A stretch of 64,000 nt of DNA, taken from Pseudomonas sp. SDI (GTDB lineage Bacteria > Pseudomonadota > Gammaproteobacteria > Pseudomonadales > Pseudomonadaceae). Positions 42,433 through 54,442 of this stretch are shown here, piece by piece. How positions within the stretch are numbered: the stretch's first letter is position 1; the number at the start of each line of letters is the position of its first letter. The notes beneath the pieces were generated by a model. That model worked only from the letters and a program-made list of their open reading frames with translations. It ran no database searches and was not told the origin of the DNA. Made by a program: the position numbers and the translations under genes. Location of the stretch: the NCBI RefSeq assembly GCF_003105155.1, contig NZ_QETK01000019.1:39475-103474 (forward strand). The letters are read 5' to 3'.

Positions 42433-43965
42433 GTGTCAGTGGAACTTTGGCAGCAGTGCGTGGAGCTTCTGCGCGATGAACTGCCTGCCCAGCAATTCAA
42501 CACCTGGATCCGTCCGCTACAGGTCGAAGCCGAAGGCGACGAGTTGCGCGTCTATGCGCCTAACCGTTTCGTTCTCGATTGGGTCAATGAAAAGTACCTC
42601 GGCCGTTTGCTCGAGCTGCTCGGCGAACACGGCAATGGCATGGCGCCTGCGCTTTCCTTATTAATAGGAAGCCGTCGTAGCTCTGCGCCGCGTGCCGCAC
42701 CCAACGCGCCATTGGCTGCCTCGGTTGCCGCTTCGCAGGCACAGGCTGCCCAGGCCGCCGTGGCAGCTGAACCGGCCAGCCCTGCCCCGGCGGCTGCGCC
42801 TGTTGCACCTGCGCCGCAGGTCGAGGATGCGCCTTCGCGTGACAGCTTCGATTCGATGGGGGAATCGGGCAACAGCGCGCCCGTCACCAACGGCAGTGGT
42901 CGTGCCGAGCAACGTACCGTGCAGGTCGAAGGTGCGCTCAAGCACACCAGCTATCTGAACCGTACGTTTACCTTCGAGAACTTCGTCGAAGGTAAATCCA
43001 ACCAGCTGGCCCGCGCGGCCGCCTGGCAGGTAGCCGACAACCCCAAGCATGGTTACAACCCACTGTTCCTGTATGGCGGCGTCGGCCTGGGTAAAACCCA
43101 CTTGATGCACGCTGTGGGTAACCATCTGCTGAAGAAAAACCCGAATGCCAAGGTGGTTTACCTGCACTCGGAGCGCTTCGTCGCCGACATGGTCAAGGCC
43201 TTGCAGCTCAACGCGATCAACGAATTCAAACGCTTCTACCGCTCGGTGGATGCGTTGCTGATCGACGATATCCAGTTCTTTGCCCGTAAAGAGCGCTCGC
43301 AAGAAGAGTTTTTCCACACCTTCAACGCCCTGCTCGAAGGCGGCCAGCAAGTCATCCTGACGAGTGACCGCTATCCGAAGGAAATCGAAGGCCTGGAAGA
43401 ACGCCTGAAATCGCGCTTCGGCTGGGGCCTGACGGTTGCCGTCGAGCCGCCGGAACTGGAAACCCGCGTGGCAATTCTGATGAAGAAGGCCGATCAGGCC
43501 AAAGTCGACCTGCCGCACGACGCTGCATTCTTCATCGCCCAGCGTATTCGCTCTAACGTGCGTGAACTCGAAGGCGCGCTCAAACGTGTCATTGCTCACT
43601 CGCACTTCATGGGCCGCGACATCACCATCGAGCTGATTCGCGAGTCGCTCAAGGATCTTCTGGCACTGCAGGACAAACTGGTGAGTGTGGATAACATCCA
43701 GCGCACCGTGGCCGAGTACTACAAGATCAAGATTTCCGATCTGCTGTCCAAGCGCCGTTCGCGTTCGGTAGCACGGCCGCGTCAGGTTGCCATGGCACTG
43801 TCCAAGGAACTGACCAACCACAGCCTGCCGGAAATCGGCGACGTCTTTGGTGGCCGCGACCACACGACCGTGTTGCATGCGTGCCGCAAGATCAACGAAC
43901 TCAAGGAATCCGACGCGGATATCCGCGAGGACTACAAGAACCTGCTGCGGACCCTGACGACTTGA
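42433..43965 (+). CDS. dnaA: Chromosomal replication initiator DnaA
   Basis: A 510-residue AAA+ initiator. It starts with GTG at 42433 (read [17 protein letters not shown]) behind CAGGGGA. Domain I covers about residues 1-85. An Ala/Pro-rich linker (about 90-165) is longer than in E. coli. AAA+ Walker [10 protein letters not shown] is near residue 215, and [15 protein letters not shown] is Walker B. Domain IV has the DnaA-box-binding helix around [19 protein letters not shown]. It heads dnaA-dnaN-recF-gyrB. Confidence 0.98.
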   Translation: MSVELWQQCVELLRDELPAQQFNTWIRPLQVEAEGDELRVYAPNRFVLDWVNEKYLGRLLELLGEHGNGMAPALSLLIGSRRSSAPRAAPNAPLAASVAASQAQAAQAAVAAEPASPAPAAAPVAPAPQVEDAPSRDSFDSMGESGNSAPVTNGSGRAEQRTVQVEGALKHTSYLNRTFTFENFVEGKSNQLARAAAWQVADNPKHGYNPLFLYGGVGLGKTHLMHAVGNHLLKKNPNAKVVYLHSERFVADMVKALQLNAINEFKRFYRSVDALLIDDIQFFARKERSQEEFFHTFNALLEGGQQVILTSDRYPKEIEGLEERLKSRFGWGLTVAVEPPELETRVAILMKKADQAKVDLPHDAAFFIAQRIRSNVRELEGALKRVIAHSHFMGRDITIELIRESLKDLLALQDKLVSVDNIQRTVAEYYKIKISDLLSKRRSRSVARPRQVAMALSKELTNHSLPEIGDVFGGRDHTTVLHACRKINELKESDADIREDYKNLLRTLTT

Positions 43966-44004
43966 TGAACGTCAGCGCAGCTTTTTAAGGCAAGGGACTA
44001 GACC

Positions 44005-45108
44005 ATGCATTTCACCATTCAACGCGAAGCCCTGTTGAAACCCCTGCAACTGGTCGCAGGCGTCGTCGAGCGCCGCCAGACCTTGCCGGTACTGTCCAAC
44101 GTGCTGTTGGTTGTGCAAGGCCAGCAACTGTCGCTGACCGGTACCGACCTGGAAGTGGAACTGGTTGGCCGTGTCCAACTGGAAGAACCGGCCGAGCCGG
44201 GCGAAATCACCGTACCTGCACGCAAGCTGATGGATATCTGCAAAAGCTTGCCGAACGACGCGCTGATCGACATCAAGGTCGACGAGCAAAAGCTGGTCGT
44301 CAAGGCTGGCCGTAGCCGTTTCACCCTGTCGACCCTGCCGGCCAACGATTTCCCGACCGTTGAAGAAGGCCCGGGCTCGCTGACCTGCAACCTGGAGCAA
44401 AGCCGCCTGCGTCGTTTGATCGAACGCACCAGCTTCGCCATGGCCCAGCAGGACGTACGCTACTACCTCAACGGCATGCTGCTGGAAGTATCCACCGGCA
44501 CCCTGCGTGCGGTGGCTACCGACGGTCACCGCCTGGCCATGTGCTCGATGAGCGCTGAGATCGGTCAGGCCGACCGTCACCAGGTGATCGTTCCACGCAA
44601 AGGTATCCTTGAGCTGGCGCGCCTGCTGACCGAACCGGATGGCACCGTGAGCATCGTTCTGGGTCAACACCACATTCGTGCGACCACTGGCGAGTTCACC
44701 TTTACCTCCAAGCTGGTCGACGGCAAGTTCCCCGACTACGAGCGTGTGCTGCCTAAAGGTGGCGACAAGCTGGTATTGGGCGACCGTCAGGCACTGCGTG
44801 AAGCGTTCAGCCGTACGGCAATTCTGTCGAACGAGAAGTATCGCGGCATTCGTCTGCAACTGGCCAGCGGTCAGTTGAAGATCCAGGCCAACAACCCTGA
44901 GCAGGAAGAAGCGGAAGAAGAAATCAGCGTCGACTACAACGGTAGCTCGCTGGAAATCGGCTTCAACGTTAGCTACCTGCTGGATGTGTTGGGTGTGATG
45001 ACCACCGAGCAGGTTCGTCTGATTTTGTCTGACTCCAACAGCAGTGCCCTGCTGCAAGAGGCTGACAACGACGATTCCGCTTATGTTGTCATGCCGATGC
45101 GTCTGTAA
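44005..45108 (+). CDS. dnaN: DNA polymerase III sliding clamp (beta)
   Basis: A 367-residue clamp that tethers DNA polymerases. The start MHFTIQREALLKPLQLVAGV and end AYVVMPMRL are family-typical, with the three repeated clamp domains across the length. It is 39 bp after dnaA with a GGCAAGGGA ribosome binding region. Confidence 0.98.
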   Translation: MHFTIQREALLKPLQLVAGVVERRQTLPVLSNVLLVVQGQQLSLTGTDLEVELVGRVQLEEPAEPGEITVPARKLMDICKSLPNDALIDIKVDEQKLVVKAGRSRFTLSTLPANDFPTVEEGPGSLTCNLEQSRLRRLIERTSFAMAQQDVRYYLNGMLLEVSTGTLRAVATDGHRLAMCSMSAEIGQADRHQVIVPRKGILELARLLTEPDGTVSIVLGQHHIRATTGEFTFTSKLVDGKFPDYERVLPKGGDKLVLGDRQALREAFSRTAILSNEKYRGIRLQLASGQLKIQANNPEQEEAEEEISVDYNGSSLEIGFNVSYLLDVLGVMTTEQVRLILSDSNSSALLQEADNDDSAYVVMPMRL

Positions 45109-45127
45109 TTTGCCCAGCAGATTCTAG

Positions 45128-48653
<3,526 letters not shown>

Positions 48654-48697
48654 TTGGCGGCCGGTTCTGAACCTGGCCAACAATGGATTGCCACCTC

Positions 48698-48722
48698 AAG
48701 CCCGCTAATCAGCGGGCTTTTT
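48698..48722 (+). terminator. Terminator of the dnaA-gyrB operon
   Basis: AAGCCCGCT (48698-48706) pairs with AGCGGGCTT (48711-48719), loop AATC, followed by TTTTT. Confidence 0.92.
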
Positions 48723-48843
48723 CATGGGCGGAAATCGTTCATGTCAGGCGACCTTCCAGCGCTGAAGATTCAGCTTCCGACGGCCAGCATCGACCAGAGC
48801 ACCAGCCGCTGGTGGCTGGCCGGCTGCCACAGGTGGTGCTCGT

Positions 48844-50154
48844 TTAAATCCCCAACTCGCGCAACCGGCGATACAAGGTCCGCTCACTCATCCCCAGCTC
48901 TTTCGCCAGTTCGCTGCGCGAACCCTGGTAGCCATCGAGCGCCTGCGCCAGCTGACCGAGGTGGTCGCGCGGTTGGCGTCGCGGGGCAGCACTCAGCGCA
49001 GCGCCGGTCAATTCCTGCGGCAGATGTTCCGGGCGAATCACCCCGTCGTCGGTGAACAGTCGCGCCCGCTCCAGCACGTTGCGCAACTCACGGATATTGC
49101 CGGGGTAGCCATACAGGCAGAGCTGTTTCATCGCCTCGCGGTCCACCTGTGGCGCGGCTTTGCCGGCCATGCGCTGGAGCAGGCTTTCCACCAGCAATGG
49201 CAGATCGTCGACCCGCTCGCGCAGCGCCGGCAGGCGGATCGGAAAGGCACTGATGCGGTAATACAGATCTTCGCGGAAGGTCCCCTCGGCGACCATCTGC
49301 TTGAGCGGTTTGTGGGTGGCCGACACCAGGCGGAAATCCGCATGCACCGTGCGCAGGCTCCCCACCGGGCGGAAGCTGCCCGACTCGATCAGGCGCAGCA
49401 ATTTCACCTGCATCGCCAGCGGCACCTCGCCGATCTCGTCGAGAAACAGTGTGCCGCCATGCGCTGCTTCGGCCAGGCCGATCTTGCGCTGCAAGGCGCC
49501 GGTGAACGCGCCCTTCTCGTAGCCGAACAATTCGCTCTCGAACAACGACTCGGTCAGCCCGGTGCAATCGACCACCACCAGTGGGCCGCTGGCGCGTGGG
49601 CTGTTCAGGTGCAGCGCACGGGCAAACAACTCCTTGCCGGTGCCCGACTCACCCTGCAGCAATACTGGAATCTGTGCCGGTGCCGCCCGTTGCAAACTGG
49701 CCAGGGCCGCTTTGAACGGCTGCGAGCGACCAACCAGACCATGCTGCTGCGGCTGTGCCGAGGCCACACTGATGCTGGTCAGGCGCTCGACGAATGCCAC
49801 CACCTCGCCCTGCCCGTCGAGAATCGGCCTTAGCTCGACATCCACATGTTCCGGCCCGCGCGGAGTGTGGTGAATATGCAGCACCCGCTCCGGGCTGCGG
49901 CTGTCCCAGGCCTTGCGCATCGGGCAATGCTCGCCGGCCTGATCGCACGGCACCGCATAGTGGTGCGATACCCGGTGGCACTTGGCACCCAGCGGCGGCT
50001 GGCCCTCGACACCGAACTGGCGCAGGTAGGCGCTGTTGGCCGCGAGGATGTTGTAGTCGGTGTCGAGCACGATGGTTGGTTGCGGATCGTGTTCGAGGTA
50101 GGACACCAGCGCCTGAACGGAGGGGCTGATGGGGGGGACGAGAGACGTGGGCAT
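48844..50154 (-). CDS. fisR: FisR-like sigma-54-dependent regulator of sulfide oxidation
   Basis: A 436-residue enhancer-binding protein. An N-terminal PAS-like sensor holds Cys59, Cys70 and Cys77. The AAA+ domain has GESGTGKE at 168-175 and the sigma-54 contact loop GAFTGA. The C-terminal Fis-type helix-turn-helix ends [16 protein letters not shown]. In Cupriavidus FisR, sulfane sulfur acts on three sensor cysteines that, as I recall, have the same 11- and 7-residue spacing. The start [13 protein letters not shown] is chosen; an in-frame extension runs into the operator repeats. It is divergent from the persulfide dioxygenase and SQR genes, its probable targets. Confidence 0.87.
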   Translation of the reverse strand: MPTSLVPPISPSVQALVSYLEHDPQPTIVLDTDYNILAANSAYLRQFGVEGQPPLGAKCHRVSHHYAVPCDQAGEHCPMRKAWDSRSPERVLHIHHTPRGPEHVDVELRPILDGQGEVVAFVERLTSISVASAQPQQHGLVGRSQPFKAALASLQRAAPAQIPVLLQGESGTGKELFARALHLNSPRASGPLVVVDCTGLTESLFESELFGYEKGAFTGALQRKIGLAEAAHGGTLFLDEIGEVPLAMQVKLLRLIESGSFRPVGSLRTVHADFRLVSATHKPLKQMVAEGTFREDLYYRISAFPIRLPALRERVDDLPLLVESLLQRMAGKAAPQVDREAMKQLCLYGYPGNIRELRNVLERARLFTDDGVIRPEHLPQELTGAALSAAPRRQPRDHLGQLAQALDGYQGSRSELAKELGMSERTLYRRLRELGI

Positions 50155-50198
50155 GGCAACACCTGAAAAGCACGCGGGCAGCTTAACCGAAGCGAGCC

Positions 50199-50263
50199 GC
50201 GACTGCCAAAAACTGCCAGCGACTGTCAGATCCCTGCCAGTCACCGCGGCAGTCGCTCTGCCA
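50199..50263. promoter_or_regulatory. Phased CTGYCA repeats, candidate FisR binding region
   Basis: CTGCCA or CTGTCA starts at 50203, 50213, 50223 and 50234 (steps of 10, 10 and 11), and again at 50258. The whole also forms a dyad, GCGACTGCC at 50199-50207 with GGCAGTCGC at 50248-50256. It lies about 50 to 110 bp upstream of the sigma-54-like promoter, where enhancer sites are expected. Confidence 0.6.
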
Positions 50264-50312
50264 AACTTGAGCCAGACTCAATGAAACCGGGATCACTGTG
50301 CCGCGCCAGCGC

Positions 50313-50328
50313 TGGCACATATCTTGAT
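50313..50328 (+). promoter_or_regulatory. Sigma-54-type promoter of the persulfide dioxygenase operon
   Basis: TGGCAC-ATATC-TTGAT fits the -24/-12 consensus TGGCAC-N5-TTGCA except for GA in place of GC at -12. It lies 65 bp upstream of the start codon. Confidence 0.6.
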
Positions 50329-50392
50329 GAGTGCATGCCGACTGTCGGCCTGGCGTGTGAGCCGGCATCAACCGATTTGTCTGGAGAGCGGA

Positions 50393-51277
50393 ATGATCAT
50401 TGGCGGCAACCTGTATGTAGAAGCACTGTTCGACAACGCGACCTCGACCATCAGCTACCTGGTGATGGATCCGGGCAGCCGCTGCTGCGCCATCATCGAC
50501 AGTGTGCTCGACTACGACCCCAAGTCCGGCCGCACCGATACCCACAGCGCCGATAGCTTGATCGCCCGGGTCCAGCAGTTGCAAGCCACGGTGCAGTGGA
50601 TTCTGGAAACCCACGTGCACGCCGATCATCTGTCGGCGGCCGACTACCTCAAGCGCCAGCTCGGCGGTCAGGTGGCCATCGGCAGCCAGATCACCAAGGT
50701 GCAGAAGGTCTTCGGGGCGTTTTTCAACGCCGAGCCCGGCTTTGCCCGCGATGGCAGCCAGTTCGACGTGCTGTTCGAAGATAACCAGGTGTTCGCCATC
50801 GGCAACCTCACCGCCCGCGCGCTGCATACCCCAGGGCATACCCCGGCGTGCATGACCTACCTGGTCGAGTCTGACGCCGAGAGCGCGGCCTTTGTCGGCG
50901 ACACGCTGTTCATGCCCGACTATGGCACCGCGCGCTGCGATTTCCCCGGCGCCGACGCGCGCACCTTGTTCCGCTCGATCCAGCGCATCCTCGCCCTGCC
51001 CGATGCCACCCGGTTGTTCATGTGTCACGACTACCTGCCCGGCGGGCGCGAACTGCGTTACATGACCAGCGTGGCCGAACAGCGTAGCGGCAACATCCAT
51101 GTGCGCGAAGGCACCAGCGAAGACGGCTTCGTGGCCATGCGCGAAGCCCGCGACGCCACCCTGGAGATGCCGGTGCTGATCCTGCCGTCGGTGCAAGTGA
51201 ACATGCGCAGCGGCCAGTTGCCCGAGCCCGAGGCCAACGGCGTGCGCTACCTGAAGATCCCGCTCAACGCGCTTTGA
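50393..51277 (+). CDS. Persulfide dioxygenase-like metallo-beta-lactamase protein
   Basis: A 294-residue protein of the ETHE1/Blh group, probably oxidising glutathione persulfide to sulfite with O2 and mononuclear iron. The start MIIGGNLYVEALFDNATSTI is chosen; an earlier in-frame ATG overlaps the promoter. The metal motif THVHADH is at residues 73-79, and HTPGHTPACMTYL, VGDTLFMPDYGTARCDFPG and MCHDYLPGGRE supply further ligands. Downstream sqr makes persulfide, so the two work in sequence. Confidence 0.87.
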   Translation: MIIGGNLYVEALFDNATSTISYLVMDPGSRCCAIIDSVLDYDPKSGRTDTHSADSLIARVQQLQATVQWILETHVHADHLSAADYLKRQLGGQVAIGSQITKVQKVFGAFFNAEPGFARDGSQFDVLFEDNQVFAIGNLTARALHTPGHTPACMTYLVESDAESAAFVGDTLFMPDYGTARCDFPGADARTLFRSIQRILALPDATRLFMCHDYLPGGRELRYMTSVAEQRSGNIHVREGTSEDGFVAMREARDATLEMPVLILPSVQVNMRSGQLPEPEANGVRYLKIPLNAL

Positions 51278-51317
51278 TTGTGCTGCACAGAATTATTATT
51301 AGAAGGAAACACTGCCC

Positions 51318-52598
51318 ATGCCTGCTGCTTCATCCCCTGCCCGGTCGCTTGCGGCCGATCATCACAAGGTGCTGATCGTCGGCGCCGGCGCTGCGGGGAT
51401 CGCCACCGCCTCCAGCCTGCGGGCCCGTGATCCGTCGTTGGATATTGCGTTGATCGACCCGGCCGATGTGCATTATTACCAGCCCGGCTGGACCATGGTC
51501 GGCGCCGGCGTGTTCCAACCGCAGAGCACCGCGCGGACCATGGCCTCGACCCTGCCGGCCGGGGTACGCTGGATCAAGGCTGCTGTGGTCAGCTTCGAAC
51601 CGCAGGCGCAGACCGTTAGCCTCGAAGACGGCCGCGTGATCAGTTATGAACAGCTGGTGGTGTGCCCCGGCCTCAAGCTGGATTGGGCGGCCATCGACGG
51701 TTTGCCGCAAACCCTGGGTCGCAACGGCGTCACCTCCAACTATCGCTACGACCTGGCGCCTTACACCTGGCAACTGGTGCAAGGGCTCAAGCAGGGTCGT
51801 GCGGTGTTCACCCAGCCGCCGATGCCGATCAAATGCGCCGGTGCGCCGCAAAAGGCCCTGTACCTGTCCTGCGACCATTGGCTGCGCAACGGCCGGCTCG
51901 GCCCGATCCAGGCGCAGTTCTTCAATGCCGGTGCGGTGCTGTTCGGTGTCGCCGAGTATGTGCCGGCGCTGATGGAATACATCGACCGCTACGCCGTCGA
52001 CCTCAACTATGCCCATCGCCTGGTGGCGGTGGACGGCCCCGGCAAGCGTGCGACCTTCCTGCGCAGCCTGCCCGATGGCAGCACGGAAACCCACGTGCAG
52101 CCGTTCGACATGCTCCACGTGGTGCCGCCGCAAGTGGCCCCGGATTTCATCCGTGACAGCCCGTTGGCCGATGCGGCGGGTTGGGTCGATGTCGACCCGA
52201 GCACTTTGCGCCATCGGCAGTTCGGCAATATCCACAGCCTCGGCGATGTGACCAATACCAGTAACGCCAAGACCGCTGCCGCCGCGCGCAAGCAAGCGCC
52301 GGTGGTCGCCAACAACGTGCTGGTTGCCCTCGGTCGGCGGGCACGGATGGCCGAGTACGATGGCTACGGTTCCTGCCCGCTCACCGTGGCCCGTGGCAAG
52401 ATCGTGCTCGCCGAGTTCACCTATGGCGGCAAGGTCGCGCCAAGCTTCCCGCGCTGGCTGCTCGATGGCCGCCGGCCGACCCGCCTGGCCTGGTGGCTGA
52501 AAGCCCGCGTGCTGCCGCCGCTGTACTGGCGTTGCATGCTCAAGGGCCGTGAATGGCTGGCCAAGCCGCTGGCGGCGTCACGTGAGGTACGCCCGTGA
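51318..52598 (+). CDS. sqr: Sulfide:quinone oxidoreductase (type II-like)
   Basis: A 426-residue FAD protein oxidising H2S to a persulfide and passing electrons to the quinone pool. The dinucleotide motif VGAGAAG is at residues 21-27, YYQPGWTMVGAG follows, and candidate catalytic cysteines are in VCPGLKLDW, PIKCAGAPQKALYLSC and GYGSCPLTV. The latter two segments are, from memory, typical of type II (mitochondrial-like) SQR. It is 40 bp after the dioxygenase gene and overlaps the permease gene start (GTGA). Confidence 0.88.
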   Translation: MPAASSPARSLAADHHKVLIVGAGAAGIATASSLRARDPSLDIALIDPADVHYYQPGWTMVGAGVFQPQSTARTMASTLPAGVRWIKAAVVSFEPQAQTVSLEDGRVISYEQLVVCPGLKLDWAAIDGLPQTLGRNGVTSNYRYDLAPYTWQLVQGLKQGRAVFTQPPMPIKCAGAPQKALYLSCDHWLRNGRLGPIQAQFFNAGAVLFGVAEYVPALMEYIDRYAVDLNYAHRLVAVDGPGKRATFLRSLPDGSTETHVQPFDMLHVVPPQVAPDFIRDSPLADAAGWVDVDPSTLRHRQFGNIHSLGDVTNTSNAKTAAAARKQAPVVANNVLVALGRRARMAEYDGYGSCPLTVARGKIVLAEFTYGGKVAPSFPRWLLDGRRPTRLAWWLKARVLPPLYWRCMLKGREWLAKPLAASREVRP

Positions 52599-53413
52599 GC
52601 GAACACGAATGGCTGGGCGCCGGGCTCGGCGCACTGATTGGGGCGATTCTGGCGCTGACCGGCGCGGGCGGCGGGATTCTTGCGGTGCCGCTGTTGGTGT
52701 TCGGTTTGGGCCTGACGATGGTCGAGGCCGGGCCGGTCGGTTTGCTCGCCGTTGGCCTGGCGGCGGGTGTCGGTGCGGTGCTGGGCTTGCGCCAGGGGTT
52801 GGTGCGTTATCGTGCGGCGCTGTTCGTCGCGGCCATTGGCATTGCGGCGGCGCCGCTGGGGCTGGCGCTGGCCCATCAGTTGCCCAATACCCCGCTGGCG
52901 TTGGGCTTTGCCGGTTTGCTGGTGTATGCCTGTGGGCGTATCTGGCGCAAGGCGAGCCGGGAGCTGAAAGGCATCGCGCCTTGTGCCGGGCGCAACATCC
53001 AGCCGTGTGTGCTCAACCCGTTGCAGGGTCGCTTGCGCTGGACCCTGCCCTGCGCCCGCGCCCTGGCTTTCACCGGATTGCTCAGCGGCCTGCTCTCCGG
53101 GTTGCTCGGGGTGGGCGGTGGTTTCGTGATCATTCCGGCGCTGGGCCGTTACACCAACCTTGAGATGAAAAGCATCGTCGCCACCTCGCTGGCGGTGATC
53201 GCTTTGGTTTCCACTGGCAGTGTGGTGACGGCCAGCCTCAGTGGGGTGATGCACTGGGCGGTGGGCGTGCCGTTCGCCCTTGGCGCGGTGCTCGGTCTGG
53301 TGGTCGCCCGCCAGTTCGCCCAGCACCTGGCCGGGCCGCGCTTGCAGCAGGCGTTTGCCGTGGTCGGCGTGGGGGCCGCGTTATTGCTGGCGTTCAACAC
53401 CCTCAGCCACTGA
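52595..53413 (+). CDS. TauE/SafE family membrane permease
   Basis: A 272-residue protein with about eight membrane helices. The glycine-rich start LGALIGAILALTGAGGGILA and the second-half repeat LSGLLSGLLGVGGGFVIIPAL are TauE/SafE (DUF81) signatures. It starts with GTG overlapping the sqr stop, so it is co-translated. In this setting it probably exports sulfite, thiosulfate or another product of persulfide oxidation. The substrate is inferred from context only. Confidence 0.85.
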   Translation: MSEHEWLGAGLGALIGAILALTGAGGGILAVPLLVFGLGLTMVEAGPVGLLAVGLAAGVGAVLGLRQGLVRYRAALFVAAIGIAAAPLGLALAHQLPNTPLALGFAGLLVYACGRIWRKASRELKGIAPCAGRNIQPCVLNPLQGRLRWTLPCARALAFTGLLSGLLSGLLGVGGGFVIIPALGRYTNLEMKSIVATSLAVIALVSTGSVVTASLSGVMHWAVGVPFALGAVLGLVVARQFAQHLAGPRLQQAFAVVGVGAALLLAFNTLSH

Positions 53414-53416
53414 GCC

Positions 53417-54304
53417 TCACTCGGCGAGCAGCGCACCCTGCTCGTCGGCGCACAGCGCCAGCAGGTAGTCCCAGACCACCCGCAGGCGCACCGACTTGTG
53501 CAGCTCGCGGCGGGTGCTGATCCAGTAACTGCGCTGGATGGTTTCACTGGGCAGGATGCGCACCAGCCCCGGGTCGTGGCGGGCCATGTAGTTGGGCAGC
53601 ACCGCAATACCGAGCCCGGCGCGCGCGGCATGCTGCTGGGCAATCACGCTGGTGCTACGGAACACCACGTTCGGTGCTCGACAGAAACTGTTGAGAAACA
53701 GCAGTTCCTGGCTGAACAGCAAGTCGTCGACGTAACCGATCCAGCTGTGCCGGGCCAGATCCTCGCGGCTGTGCAAGGCCGGCGCCTGGGCCAGGTACGC
53801 CGGGCTGGCGTACAGCGCCAGCCGATAGTCGGTGAGTTTTCGAGTGATCAACAGGTCGGCGTTCGGCCGCTCCAGGTGGATGCTGATCTCGGCTTCGCGG
53901 TTGATGATGCTGACAAACCGCGGCACCGCCACCAGTTCCACTTCCAGCCCCGGATAGCGCTCGAACAGGCTGCCCATGCGCGGGGTAAAGAACATGATAC
54001 CGATGCCTTCGGTTACCCCCAGGCGAATCTTGCCCAGCGGGGTAATCGCCTGGGTGATTTCTTCCTGGGCCAGCAAGGCGACGTTTTCCATGGCCTCGGC
54101 ATGCTTGAGCAGGGCCTGGCCGGACGGCGTCAGCTCATAGCCCTGGGCATGCTGGACGAACAGTGCCGTGCCCAGGCTCTGCTCGATGCTCTCGATATGC
54201 CGGGCCACGGTACTGTGGGTGGTGTTGAGGCGTTTGGCCGCCGACAACAGGCGGCCGCTACGCTGCAACTCGAGAAAAAACCGTAGATCATTCCAGTCGA
54301 ACAT
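53417..54304 (-). CDS. LysR-family transcriptional regulator
   Basis: A 295-residue regulator. The N-terminal winged HTH runs MFDWNDLRFFLELQRSGRLL to ARHIESIEQSLG, followed by a substrate-binding domain. It diverges from the GMC oxidoreductase gene and probably controls it and the MFS transporter. A GTGAA-N7-TTCAC dyad at 54315-54331 in the shared gap is a candidate operator. It converges on the permease gene with 3 bp between stops. The ligand is unknown. Confidence 0.88.
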   Translation of the reverse strand: MFDWNDLRFFLELQRSGRLLSAAKRLNTTHSTVARHIESIEQSLGTALFVQHAQGYELTPSGQALLKHAEAMENVALLAQEEITQAITPLGKIRLGVTEGIGIMFFTPRMGSLFERYPGLEVELVAVPRFVSIINREAEISIHLERPNADLLITRKLTDYRLALYASPAYLAQAPALHSREDLARHSWIGYVDDLLFSQELLFLNSFCRAPNVVFRSTSVIAQQHAARAGLGIAVLPNYMARHDPGLVRILPSETIQRSYWISTRRELHKSVRLRVVWDYLLALCADEQGALLAE

Positions 54305-54442
54305 GCTTTTCCTTGTGAATCAGAGGTTCACCTGCGTTGTGTTAAAACGCACAGCACTTGCGTGAAATCTAACGTTTTCATCGCGAAAATAATCAATAAC
54401 ACTGAGGGCCACAAGAATAATAAGTCTGGCGCGAGGTCCCTC

